DNA of 64,000 bases from assembly GCF_022605725.1 (NCBI RefSeq), contig NC_065550.1:3162001-3226000 (forward strand), in the 5' to 3' direction. Positions within the stretch are counted from its first letter, which is position 1, and every line of letters starts with the position of its first letter. Below, one piece after another: positions 35,316 to 45,865 of the stretch. Source of the stretch: Anthonomus grandis grandis (Eukaryota; Arthropoda; Insecta; Coleoptera; Curculionidae). Position numbers and translations under genes: made by a program. The notes beneath the pieces were generated by a model. The model made no database searches. It had not been told where the DNA came from and was given only the letters and a program-made list of their open reading frames with translations.

Positions 35316-35567
35316 TGTGATATATGTAAGCAACAAATGGAAAATAGCATTATGTTGCGAATAGAAATCACCATCATAAAACCTATGTATTGCGCAGGTT
35401 AAGAAACGCGCAATGCTCATATAAATGTCATCAATTTATTCATTACTCTCGACTATAACATTGAGCCTAATAAATCATGTCAGTTAAATAAATCTAAATA
35501 GTTTCATTACTTGCGGAAGTCATCCAACCGTGCAATGCTTACAAGTATCTTGTAAAAGGACATTACA
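35316..35567 (+). repeat. 5' LTR (252 bp)
   Basis: TGTGATATATGTAAGC...GGACATTACA. Followed after two bases by TGGCGACGAGGAT, the probable primer site (35571 on). Confidence 0.88.
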
Positions 35568-35801
35568 AAGTGGCGACGAGGATGGGATGTATTGGCTCGG
35601 CCTTCACCATCACCTCATGGATTTCTCGAGCGGCCATCTTGTTGGCTGCGATGGACACCATATTTTCTAAGTCTGTACCGACGTCTTCTTCCATCATGCG
35701 GTCTTGTACTGGCCCTTTGTCAAATCCAAAAATAAAACGATCTGGCCTGGGAGCTTGCAAGTATCTTGTAAAAGGACATTACAAAGTGGCGGCGAGGATA
35801 T
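35542..35801 (+). repeat. Duplicated LTR end/primer site around an inverted gag piece
   Basis: The 44 bases spanning the LTR end and primer site (35542-35585) recur at 35758-35801. Between them, 35592-35742 is an inverted copy (151 bp) of gag bases 36221-36371. The rearrangement separates the real LTR end from gag. Confidence 0.85.
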
Positions 35802-36496
35802 TTTTCGGACCAGGCAAGGGAAAAGCAAGAAAATGTCGTTGGAAACCACAATCATCGGACATCTACGCGAGTTCTCACTGAAGACTCAGACTGGACCATT
35901 TTTAAGGCAAGGTTGGAGAATTATGTTACTGCAAACGGAGTGACGGGCGACACTCACGCTGAAAGGAGACGAGCCGTTTTTCTGAACACGCTTGACGAAG
36001 ATGCGTACCAGCTGGTTTTTGATTTGGTGAGCCCCACAAGGCCAGAGGAGAAAACGTACGCACAGCTAGCTAAGGTATTCGACACTCATTTCAAGCCCCA
36101 ACAAAGCCCGTTTGCAGCGAAGTACAAGTTCTATAGTTCACGGAAGGAACCGACAGAATCTGCCGGTGAGTGGGCAGCGAGACTGCGAGGCCTGGCGGTC
36201 GGTTGCGAATGTGCCTGCGAGATCGTTTAATTTTTGGATTTGACAAAGGGCCAGTACAAGACCGCATGATGGAAGAAGACGTCGGTACAGACTTAGAAAA
36301 GATGGTGTCCATCGCAGCCAACCAGATGGCCGCTCGATAAATCCATGAGGTGATGGTGAAGGCCGAGCCAACAAGGGGGGCAAGTATGGCTGGAAGGAAC
36401 CAGCGCACCACAGCGGCCAGACAGCACGGCAACACCGCGGAGGCCAAGCAAGCAGCAGTGCGCATGACCATGTGCAATGGAGAACTGGACAACCAG

Positions 36497-38338
36497 GAGC
36501 CGTATTTTTTAAACCATTCGACTTTGATTCGCATACGAAATTACAGGATTTCGCACGAAAAATCGATATTCGTATTTTCGACCGCTTCGTATGCGAACTT
36601 TTTCGCATGCGGTGTCTCGAATGGGTATATACCATTCGAATTTCAAAGTTCGTATGCCATTTTCAATTTGATTCTGCCACTTGTCTTGTTTTGGTTTTAA
36701 ACTAGCTTTGTTTTTTTTTTTTAATTTGTGTGAGTTGTGTAAGTATTTTCGTAGTGTTTTTTTTGTATTTGAAAAAAAAATTACAATAATCAAATGGCAA
36801 GATTAAACAAAATTGTGCAAAGAAACGTCGTCGATGCACTGGAAGAGACTGAAACTCTGGCAGATAGAAGGAATCAGTGGCGAAGCGTGAACTTTTTTTT
36901 CAGGTAGACAAACAATAAAAATCGTTAATTAGAAAAAAATGTGTTTTCAATATAATTCATTTTAATGAAATAGAGAATGAAAGCGGATGAAATATTAACT
37001 CAAAGAGAAAAATTATGTAGTGGTATAAAAAAGAAAAAAATAATTACTGCTAGCATAAAAAGATAGATAAATAAAAATAAATACTACTTACAAAAAAACA
37101 CAACATAAGTATAACTATAACTTATAAATCCATAATATCCATTATTTTAAAATTAATTAAAGACAAATAAAAACACAACTAAAATACAATTGCCAATATC
37201 GAACAGTCGTTCATAAATAACCACTAAAAAATCTGTAAGATGTATTGCGGCCGACCAGATCAAGCGTGTCCATAAACAATAACCCTCAACAGCATAACAA
37301 AATAGCTGGTCGACTTCGATAGACAAAAGCTCGAATGTCTTTCCCGCGACTAAATTTTGCATACTTAATAGGCTGAATGCTGATGCGGCCGGACCTCTGC
37401 CACCTGCTTGATGCGTATATGGTTCGATTAATTGCTCTAAATTTCGGAAGACAAATATCAATGTGTCTTTCTGGGGCTCGTATACAATAATTGGGTGTCA
37501 GCCCTGCATTTTTATTTTAATTTGTGCGTCAGGCGGGGCGCGCCTTATATATTATAGATAGATAGATATTATAGCCGTTTAGATACTATATAATAATAGT
37601 AAGGAGCGACTACGTTCTGTGTTAATTTTTTTAAAATTTCAATTCAACAATTACATGAAATAATTACGTAATAAATTAATAACAAATAACTGGATAATTT
37701 TGGGTAGACAGTGTCTACCTTGTCTACTCGTACGCTTCGCCACTGGGAATAGGTTGTACTCTTCATTTCTTGACCCATTTGAAATGTATTCAGATGCTCA
37801 ATTTAATAAATTATATAGATTAAACAAGCCTATTACAATGAAATTGATGTGCTCTTTATGTGCTCTAGAGACTGTGTAATCTGTCCGCTAGTTTTATCCA
37901 CAAGGCTTGTGCAATTTTAGCTGGAAAATCTTGGGTGAATTTGCCCAACTTTAATTCCGAGTATTCTTCCATAAATGAAACTAATTCTTTTTTTTGCTCA
38001 CTCGACACAAAACCAAAATATTTTTTTATTTTTTGAATCCATCCTAAAAAAAAACGCCAATTCGAAAAACCCAAGAAACGCTATGAAAAAAACCCCAAAA
38101 TTCCCTGATGTTTTTAAACTTAAATTTTAGGTTAGGTTAAAAAATCTTTATCGTCTTCATCCCGTTTAACATGGCCTCCAATAGCACTCGACTTTGCTAC
38201 GTTGCCACTACATTTCATGTTCGTATACGAATGAAATTTCGAATGCTGTTCAAAAATGCACTTTTTAATTCGTGTGCGAATTTTGCCGCTCGACTTTGTT
38301 CGCATTCGAAGATTCTCGCATGGTTTCGAAAATACGGC
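36497..38338 (-). mobile_element. Harbinger-type transposon inside gag
   Basis: Inverted ends: GAGCCGTATTTTTTAAACCA at 36497 and, inverted, GGGCCGTATTTTCGAAACCA at about 38338, with further similarity into rich clusters of TTCG/GCGAA. CAG flanks both sides (…ACCAG and CAGGAGG…), a 3-bp target duplication. Only a Myb-like fragment is recognisable; the transposase is gone or decayed beyond reading. Confidence 0.75.
37865..38074 (-). pseudogene. Myb/SANT-like accessory protein fragment of Harbinger
   Basis: SSEQKKELVSFMEEYSELKL, then GKFTQDFPAKIAQALWIKLA, matches the start of the Myb_DNA-bind_5-type domain found in Harbinger accessory proteins (helices with E-L, F, and LW anchors). It ends after LADRLHSL, without the second half of the domain. 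It supports assigning the enclosing element to Harbinger. Confidence 0.6.
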
Positions 38339-38709
38339 CCCAGGAGGCCAACATTGCGGCCATGGCGAATATGTCAACAACAGCTGTGATGTCTGCGGGA
38401 AAAGGAATCACCCAACAGATAAGTACATTTTTAAATCCTATTCTTGTAATATTTGTAAAAAGATTGGTCATTTAGCAAATATGTGCAAAAAAAAATAATA
38501 ATTTGCATGGTAAAAGGTACAACAGACATAATTATTTAGCAAAAAATAATTGCGCTGTCAGTGAAAACGTAAACAAGCTATCAAAACACCAGATGATGAT
38601 TTTAGCCTCTTTAATATTTCAAACCGAAATATTTTTGAAAATTCTGAGCAACATTCTGATAGAATGGAGAATTTGTTTATGTTTAGAGTTTTAGTTGAAA
38701 ATATTTATT

Positions 38710-39017
38710 TAAGTTATTAGATTAACACAGGTAGTAGTGTGTCTTGTATATCTAAACAAGTCTACAGTAAATATTTCTCACAGTTTACCTTGCAGACAAC
38801 GAATAAATGTTTTATTTTTTATAATGGTATACAAGTACAACCTTTAGGAGTGATAACTTTAAAAATATGTTACAATAACAAAGAAAATTTTCTAAAGTTT
38901 TATATTATGGAAAATGGAGAATCACTTTTGTTGATAAGGGACTTTCTTCATTTATATAATCTAACTTTATCAAGTTTAAATAATATTAAAAATACTGAAA
39001 CCCATGTTGATATTTAA
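38710..39017 (+). pseudogene. gypsy aspartic protease
   Basis: VSCISKQVYSKYFSQ follows INTGSS; the flap-side part is GIQVQPLGVI and the C-terminal LLIRDFLHLYNL corresponds to the usual LLGRDFL. The catalytic DTG reads NTG and an in-frame stop sits just before it, so the enzyme is dead. It would have cut the gag-pol polyprotein. It lies between the gag zinc knuckles and RT, as expected. Confidence 0.7.
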
Positions 39018-39049
39018 GCAAGTAAATTTTAAAAAGTTTTTTCAGGTGG

Positions 39050-40065
39050 TTTAGATTTTTTTAAAAAAGGTTTAGTTAAAATTCATTTAAAAAAGGATAT
39101 TGCACCAACATTTTTAAAGCACGACCCATACCCTTTGCTATTAAAAAACTGGTTGAGGATGAACTACAGCGTCTTTTGTCTTTAGGTATCATATCACCCG
39201 TCGATTACAGTCCCTGGGCGACTCCGATTGTGCCGGTGTTTAAGAAAAATGGGCAATTGCGTATCTGCGGAGACTTCAAAGTAACCATAAACCCGGGAAT
39301 AGAAATCGATAAGCATTACATGCCAAGAATAGAAGAACTGTTCGCTAAGCTACAAGGATGCAGGGAGTTTACAAAGCTGGATTTGTCGCAAGCATTTCAG
39401 CAAATAGGATTAGATGAAGCGAGTAGGAAATTATTAACAGTAGCCACTCATTTAGGGTTGCTTAAATTTAATAGATTAACTTTTGGAGTTGTTTGCGCTC
39501 CTGCTAAATTTCAAAAAGTTATGGACGCATTATTTATGGGAGTTGAGGGTTGTGTGGTATTCCAAGATGATATTTTGGTAACAGGGAAAGATAGAAAAGA
39601 TCATATGCAAAATTTAGAAAAGGTCTTATCAATTTTACAAGGGGCAGGTTTTAAATTAAATTTTGATAAATGTGTTTTTTTTTAGAAAGTGTCGAGTATT
39701 TCGGGTTTGTTATTGACAGTAAAGAACTGCACACCTCAAAAGATAAAACCATTGCCATAGAAAAAGCTCCCAGGCCCATAAATGTTAAGGAATTACAAGC
39801 CTTTCTTGGTAGCGTTAATTTTTATGGTAGATTTGTTAAAAATATGTCGAACATTTTAAATCCGTTATATAAATTATTACAAAAAAATTAAGCATGGGCA
39901 TGGAACAATGATTGTGAAAATTCTTTTAAAAAAATCAAGGTAATTTTAACTTCTCCTCCAGTTTTAGTATACTTTAATCCTGATTTAGAACTAAGATTAA
40001 CCGTAGATGCTTCTCAAGAAGGTGTAGGAGCTGTTTTAAGCCACAGATTTCAAAATGGTGAAGAT
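39050..40065 (+). pseudogene. gypsy reverse transcriptase and start of RNase H
   Basis: 39176-39685: GIISPVDYSPWATPIVPVFK, RICGDFKVTINP, FTKLDLSQAFQQI, FGVVCAPAKFQKVM and the catalytic box VVFQDDILVTG (FQDD, where YLDD or FLDD is usual). A frameshift in a run of T (about 39671-39680) leads to 39670-39891 (YFGFVIDSKELH, FLGSVNFYGRF). After a stop, RNase H begins with LTVDASQEGVGAVLSH, first catalytic Asp present, and is cut at 40065 by a LINE. Confidence 0.8.
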
Positions 40066-41626
40066 TTAGATTGAAGGGAGTCATTTCGGCTGATCCGCCG
40101 CTCAGCACTGCTACCTGTGAGATATGTTGTGCATAACTCTACTTGTCTTAGTTTGTCTCAAAAAGTCTTAGACTTCTGCCGTACAAAGCTATATTTTTGG
40201 GAGGTAGTTGTCCCACTTCTTGAGGTGTTGGTTGTACCCCTTCCAGGTACTTGAGCCTCTTGCAGAGTTGGGTCGGGCATTCACAGAGCAGGTGTTCTGC
40301 GGTTTACATTGGTCATCCTCTGTTATACCTATTGCCTTTAGGTGATATTTCACTGGGCAATGACCGGTTAGGAGTCCGACTGCTGTTCTGATGTCTGATC
40401 TGTTCATGTCTAGGAGCTGTTCAGCTCTTTTTCTAGAAGTGGTTATAAACTTTTTTGCCTGTCTTAGTCCTGGTGCTCTTCTCCAGTGTGACAGCAATTG
40501 TTCTTTTTCCCACCTGTTTAGGTCTTCGGTGATTTGGGTCTTCATTAAACCACAGTATGGCTCTGGACCATAGTATGGTGTTTGAGCCCCTTTTTTTGCA
40601 AGGCGATCGGCTTCTTCATTCCCCTCTATACCCCGGTGGCCAGGTAGCCACATTAGTGTTACTTGATTCTTTGTTGTAAGGCGCTTTAGGGTTTGTTTGC
40701 ACTCCCAGACTAGCTTGACTGTCTGATAGTATAAATATGTGTTTTCTTTGGAGGCCTTGGTTGATGCACTCTTCTGCACATATGTCTATGGCAAGCACTT
40801 CAGCTTGAAAGATGTTAGGGTATTTGCCCAGTGACTTTGAGATCTTAATGTTAGGGCCTGACACGCCCAGTCCTGCTCCTTCTGTTAGTTTGGAACCGTC
40901 TGTGTACCATAGCGATGCATTGTCGGCTTTTGGTACTTCTTTTTTCTCCCATGATTGGCGATCATCTATGATCACTTCGAATGGAATTTCTAGATCCAGC
41001 ATGGCCGTTATGTGGTCACGTGGTTTGCTGACATTTTCCAGTTTAATTTCTTCGAGGATGCGCAGGTGACCACTTAAATCCCCAGGCTTGAATTTGCCGG
41101 TTTGGAAAAGCCTGTGAGCACTGTTAATTGCCTCTTTTTCCACGCTTATGTGAAGTGGAGGCATGTTTAGCAGTGTCTCTAAGGCTGTGGTAGGACAAGT
41201 AGACATTGCCCCGGTTATTCCTAGACATATCAGCCTTTGGACTTTGTTTAATTTGGTCTGTGCGGTTGTTTGTTTGGTCTTCGGCCACCATACCAGCGAA
41301 GCGTATGTGATGATGGGCTTAATGACTGTTTGGTAGATCCAGTATACCATTTTCGGTTTTAGCCCCCATGTTTTGCCAACGAGTTAGCGGCATGTCCAGA
41401 TTGCCACTATGGCTTTGGAAATGGTCTTGTCTAGATGATTGTTCCAAGTTAGTTTGTGGTCCAAGGTAACCCGCAGGTATTTCACCTCGTTAGAAAATGT
41501 TAGCTGAGTTCCGTTTAATATAGGTACTCTGAGTTCTAGCTTCCTTCTTCTGGTAAACGGCACTAAAATTGTTTTTCTAGGATTTAAAGATAATCCTTCA
41601 GTTTCGCCCCAGTTTTGTATAGTATT
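40066..41626 (-). mobile_element. RNase H LINE (I group) inserted in gypsy pol
   Basis: 1561 bp flanked by a perfect 10-bp duplication TGGTGAAGAT (40056-40065, 41627-41636). It is 5'-truncated in the RT thumb; the minus strand 3' end is at 40066. The insertion lies in the gypsy RNase H codons, so it is younger than that element. Confidence 0.9.
40085..41620 (-). pseudogene. LINE RT thumb, RNase H and Cys-rich tail
   Basis: From 41620: RT thumb (LNPRKTILVPFTRRR, VKYLRVTLDHKLTW). After a stop, 41350-40616: TYASLVWWPKTKQTTAQTKL, then RNase H with YTDGSKLTEGAG (first Asp), IFQAEVLAI (Glu) and FILSDSQA (Asp). A frame change follows, and 40779-40189 has LPGHRGIEGNEEADRLAKKG (His and last Asp) and a C-terminal domain. 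All four RNase H catalytic positions can be read. The final Cys-rich motif is frameshifted near 40300. Removal of RNA from the RNA-DNA hybrid is the expected role. Confidence 0.8.
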
Positions 41627-41636
41627 TGGTGAAGAT

Positions 41637-42056
41637 AAGCCTATAGCATTTGCATCGAGAACTTTAAATAAAGCTGAACGTAGTTATTCACAAATTGAAA
41701 AAGTAGGTCTAGCAATCATTTTTTGAGTTTTAAAATTTTCGCAGTATCTCTATAATAAAAAATTTACTCTTGTTACTGATATGAGACCTCTTGTAACCAT
41801 TTTTAATCCTAATAAAGAAATTCCATTGTTTTCTGCAAATCGTTTAAGAAGATGGGCTATAATTTTATCTGGCTATAAATATGAAATAGAGTATATTGTT
41901 AGTAATAAAAATTCAGCAGATTGGTTGTCAAGGTTACCTTTAAAAAATTCAAATGATTATTTTTCTGATGATGAAATTGATTTTGAATAATGCAATTTTT
42001 TTGATTCTATAATTAAAATTGATTGGCTGACTGCAAAAGGTATTGCGTTTGAAGCA
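41637..42056 (+). pseudogene. gypsy RNase H, second part
   Basis: Resumes after the LINE: KPIAFASRTLNKAERSYSQI, a stop, then 41781-41990 with VTDMRPLVTIF, RLRRWAIILSGYKYEIEYI and SADWLSRLPL, the standard end of gypsy RNase H. It leads into a short linker (IKIDWLTAK) before the transposase relic. Confidence 0.75.
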
Positions 42057-42860
42057 AATTTAATAAAAAAAGAACTGCTGGCAATAGCAAACTTACACAA
42101 AACTCGTTTCATGAAATACGCCGTGGAAGATATAGCCGAAAAATATAATATAACTGTACTGCGCTTACCGCCATATCATTGCGAACTAAATCCTATAGAA
42201 CTGATATGGGCGCAGGTAAAAGGATTTGTAGCAAGACAAAACACGACTTTTAAAATGAAAGATGTTAAGCTACTGTTTGATCAAGCCATTACGGAAGCGA
42301 CACCAGAGAATTGGCGAAAAGCAGTCCAGCATGTAATTAAGCAAGAGGACAAAATGTGGGATCTTGACAACCTCATCGATCAGACAGTCGATCCTTTAAT
42401 TATAATGTCAAGAGGTGATGACAGTTCGTCAGATGACGAAGAAGACTACAATCTATTATAATTTAAAATTGTTATACACTGTTCAAAAAGTGCCAGATCC
42501 AAAAGTGACATTTTCAACTGTTTTACTCTACATATTATGTTCAATAAATTTGTGACAAAAATATATTATTCCATTTAAACAAAAGTAACTTTCTAAAGTA
42601 AAATAGCAATTAAGTACATTAATTATAAGGTAAAAAACAAGTCCCAGTTGCACGCCTTTGGCGAACCGTTTTCAATGTTTATCAGTGGGTAACAATGGGC
42701 AAAACTCATAAATTGACCCAAAACCGGGTGGCACTACCTGCAATCAACGAAAAGAAAGAATTTTACATTGAAACTAATACCCAACTAAGGTAGTGGTATA
42801 AAATATTGGTGGATCACCAGGTACCACTTTTGCATACCTAATGAGGTTTTATTGCTCTAC
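42057..42860 (+). pseudogene. IS630/Tc1-type transposase C-terminal relic
   Basis: 42057-42461 reads KKELLAIANLHKTRF, then ITVLRLPPYHCELNPIELIW: the terminal DDE part of an insect IS630/Tc1-like (DDE_3) transposase with the last catalytic Glu in NPIE. An acidic tail SSSDDEEDYN ends at TAA 42459. The upstream catalytic Asps are missing. The following 400 bp, non-coding, belong to the element or to decayed gypsy; limits are not clear. It interrupts gypsy pol between RNase H and integrase. Confidence 0.7.
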
Positions 42861-42879
42861 ACACTTCTGAAATAGAGTA

Positions 42880-44300
42880 TAGCAAGAATATTAAATTGTG
42901 TTTTGAAGCTCTCAAAGAGGCTACTATAAGTGATAGTTTACTGACCAAAATTAAAAAATTTATTTTAAAGGGATGGCCCAAAAAAGTTAATAATAAAAAT
43001 TTAAAACCATTTTTTGCTAAAAGATATGAATTTTGTATTAAAGATGAATGTATTTTTTGGAATCACAGAATAGTTATTCCTACAGTTTTAAGAAGTTCAA
43101 TTTTAGATCAATTACATAGCACACATATGGGTATTATAAAAATGAAATCTTTGGCTAGAAGTTACTTATGGTTTCCAGATTTAGATAAAAATATTGAAGA
43201 AATTACAAAAAATTGTAAAGCTTGTTTGTTATATTCAAATAACCCTGCTAAAGCTCAAATTGTTCCATGGCCATGGCCTAAAGGACCGTGGGAAAGAATT
43301 CATGTTGATTATTTTGATTTGAAGAGAAAAACTTATTTTGTGGTACTGGATGCTTTTTCAAAATGGATAGAGGTTTTTGAAATGTCAAGTATAAATTTAT
43401 ATTCCACAATTAAAGTGTTAAGAAACCTGTTTGCAAGGTTTAGCCTTCCTATCACGGTTGTTTCATATAATGAGATCTTTAGTATCAGAAGAGCTAGAAC
43501 ATTTTTTTTAAAAAAACAATATTCAACATCTTACAAGCCCTCCGTACACTCTCTCCTCTAATGGCGCGGCGGAAAATTCTATAAAAATTGTTAAAAATGC
43601 GCTTAAAAAGACTCTAGAATCATGTAGTAGCAATGATACAAATTTAATATTAAGCAGATTTTTGTTTGATTATCGAAATACATCTCATGTCATAACCGGA
43701 ATTAGCCCAGCGGTTTTAATGTTTGGAAGACAGCTGCGAACTAGATTTTCAACACGCTTGCCTACCACAGATTTACATAGTGAAAATGTTGAAGTAAATG
43801 TCAGGGAGGTACGCAATAGAGTTGAAAAGGTTCAAGAGCAACAATAATTTTATAAGGGTGGAAAAGACAAAATTAACTTTAATATTGGAGAAATTGTATT
43901 ACTAAAAGATTATAGGAATGTAGCGCATCCTACATATATTAAAGGTAAAATTATAAAAGCAATAGGAAAGTGTGCATATTTAGTAGAGGTACCTGATTTA
44001 CAAAAAAATTTGAAAAGACACTTGAATCAAATCAAAAAGTTAAACATTCATACTTCAAAAAGTCCTCACATTCCAATTAAAAATTAATCAGACATCCTTA
44101 CTGAAAATTGGTTGGACAGGTAAGAACAAAAGTCAAGTGATGAAATAATTCTGTTAAGTGATGACGAACAAGATCCTCCTATTGTCCATGCAAATATTAC
44201 TCCTAATAAAAATGTAGAGCCTAATTCATCAACACCTGTTGTTCGGCGTTCAAAACGTCTTTTAAGTAAAACAACTATTAAATGTAAGGATAAATAAGAC
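42880..44300 (+). pseudogene. gypsy integrase and C-terminal tail
   Basis: 42896-43561: zinc domain (LHSTHMGIIKM, NCKACLLY) and core. First Asp in RIHVDYFDL; the second site reads VVSYNEIF where VSDN is expected, so Asp is replaced by Tyr. A frameshift near 43540 precedes SSNGAAENSIKI (Glu kept) and 43662-43847 (RNTSHVITGISPAVLMFGRQ). After a stop, INFNIGEIVLLKDY and further decayed sequence with VVRRSKRL end near 44297. The purine tract AAAAAAGGAGGTAATAG precedes the LTR at 44505. Confidence 0.75.
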
Positions 44301-44504
44301 ACACTGCTACAAGGATCAATTTAGTTTATTAGGTATGTTAGATAAGTATAATATAGTAAGTTTAAGGTACATTTAGTTGCAGTCAGATTTATAGGTAGAT
44401 TTAAGTTTATTATAAAACATAAAACTTGTATAGAAAAGTGTAACTTTTATGTCATATTTTTCTCTCTAGGGGATGAAGTTTTTTTTTAAAAAAGGAGGTA
44501 ATAG

Positions 44505-44759
44505 TGTGATATATGTAAGCAACAAATGGAAAATAGCATTATGTTGCAAATAGAAATCACCATCATAAAACCTATGTATTACGCAGGTTAAGAAACGCGC
44601 AATTCTCAGATAAATGTCATCAATTTATTCATTACTCTCGACTGTAACGTTGAGCCTAATAAATCATGTCAGTTAAATAAATCTAAATAGTTTCATTACT
44701 TGCGAAAGCCATCCAACCGTGCAATGCTTACTTCTAAGTATTTTGTAAAAGGACATCAC
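44505..44759 (+). repeat. 3' LTR of the gypsy element
   Basis: Copy of 35316-35567 with about a dozen differences, including a small insertion near the end (CTTCTAAGTATT for CAAGTATC). The ends are TG and CA/CAC. Confidence 0.88.
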
Positions 44760-45586
44760 CAATTCGTTTAGTCTTTGCTTTAGATATTGGTTCGCTTAAT
44801 TTGATCTTAAAATTTTCCCAGAGTAAATTATGGTAGGATCCACACTCAGTCGTGGGTGGAGTTTGAGCACGGTGTTCATTAGGATAAATTATTATCAGTA
44901 GCAAATTGTCTTAATTTGTTTCCTCATTTGTTTAGTTCTCGGACTGAAGTATTATAAGCATCACTAATATAAAAGTATAAGCATTCCTTATCTTCCTTCA
45001 AAATCTTATAAGATTATCCTTTAAGAAAATATGTATTATTTAAATCTATACTGCAGGATTACCATCACTAAGGTAAACAAACAGTTTAGTAGATATCAGA
45101 AAAATTGTTGTTTTTAAACATTTCTATCGTTAACCTGATTTCAGAAGGATCAGCTGGTGTTAGATTAGCAGTAAAACTTACTTATATCATCCATTTAAGC
45201 AAATTCAGATTCCTTATAACTTTTGGCCATACTATAAAATAATTTGCTTAACCTTTTTGTCGAATTAAAGTTTAATGGTTAATTTTTTTAGAATATACTT
45301 TTATATTTCATAAAGGCTCTTTAACGCACCTTTTGTTTTAAGTTAATTAGCTTTAATCAAAATTATCACTTCTTCATAACTACTACTATCATTGTATACA
45401 TATACCTTTATCATACTCAGATATTATAAGTCTTTACCACTTTCATCCTATCCATTCATTTATTCTTCTCTATTTCAAAATCTCACATAAATCGCTTATT
45501 TCCACATATAACTGATTTTAATATAATAAAAACGATATTTCAACGGGATTTTAGTACACCAAGATCACGAAATATTAAAACAATTA
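44760..45586. other. Non-coding interval
   Basis: AT-rich with nothing recognised. Its right end probably holds the 3' flank of the host gene on the minus strand. Confidence 0.4.
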
Positions 45587-45592
45587 TTTATT
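45587..45592 (-). terminator. Polyadenylation signal
   Basis: AATAAA on the minus strand, 40 bases past the stop codon at 45632. It supports the exon at 45632-45856 as a true 3' terminal exon. Confidence 0.55.
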
Positions 45593-45631
45593 CATTTAAC
45601 AAACAAATGTATCTGAAACATGAAACAAACA

Positions 45632-45856
45632 TTATCTATCTGGAGTTTCCGTAAATGTAGCGTTCAACTCGTAACTTTCACCATTTAAGTTTGCATAAAT
45701 TGGTTTCGTTATGTCTCCGACATGTTTTCTGTCATTTGATGCAAAATTAACACTGAACGAGTATTCTCCTCTTTCACCTTTATAAACCATCACTGGCCTC
45801 GTGACGTAGTATTTTTCGTATGGGGCTTCTAAGTCTTGGCCCGGATAGACAAATAC
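45632..45856 (-). CDS. 3' terminal exon of an unrecognised host gene
   Basis: An acceptor (TTGTTCCAG) ends just before 45856; from there the frame is open for 74 codons to a stop at 45632. The peptide begins VFVYPGQDLEAPYEKYYVTR, is rich in Tyr, Glu and Asp, has one Asn-x-Ser/Thr site (NATF), no Cys and no transmembrane segment, and ends FTETPDR. Codon use looks balanced, unlike the decayed elements around it. It resembles the C-terminus of a secreted or extracellular beta-rich protein, but I do not recognise the family. Upstream exons must lie at higher coordinates; I could not find them in this window. Confidence 0.55.
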   Translation of the reverse strand, partial: VFVYPGQDLEAPYEKYYVTRPVMVYKGERGEYSFSVNFASNDRKHVGDITKPIYANLNGESYELNATFTETPDR

Positions 45857-45865
45857 CTGGAACAA

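Larger units (their letters stand above)
35833..38500 (+). pseudogene. gypsy gag, split by a Harbinger
   Basis: ATG at 35833 (MSLETTIIGHLREF). A frameshift follows near 35890, then 35913-36230 reads the capsid-like region (NYVTANGVTGDTHAERRRAV, YAQLAKVFDTHFKPQ). A stop near 36228 follows, then DKGPVQDRMMEEDVGTDLEK. The Harbinger interrupts at about 36496. Past it, 38339-38498 gives two zinc-knuckle-like units (CDVCGKRNHPTDK and CNICKKIGHLANMC, the second a clean C-x2-C-x4-H-x4-C). It packages element RNA when intact. The inverted copy upstream is less damaged: the stop in IHEVMV is absent there. Confidence 0.75.
35316..44759 (+). mobile_element. Old Ty3/gypsy element with nested insertions
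   Basis: LTRs at 35316-35567 and 44505-44759 with several differences between them. gag, protease, RT, RNase H, integrase and tail occur in order on the plus strand. Three later insertions split it: Harbinger (36497-38338), LINE (40066-41626) and a transposase relic (about 42057-42860). Without them the element would be near 5.2 kb. The flanks CCAAC and CCAAT could be a mutated 5-bp target duplication. Many stops; dead. Confidence 0.88.

Noticed and set aside
35563..35760. Minus-strand frame starting MQAPRPDRF
   Set aside because: It is the inverted copy of gag 36221-36371, not an independent gene.
37153..37461. 102-residue minus-strand frame in the gag Harbinger
   Set aside because: Does not resemble a Harbinger transposase or other domain; probably chance or heavily decayed.
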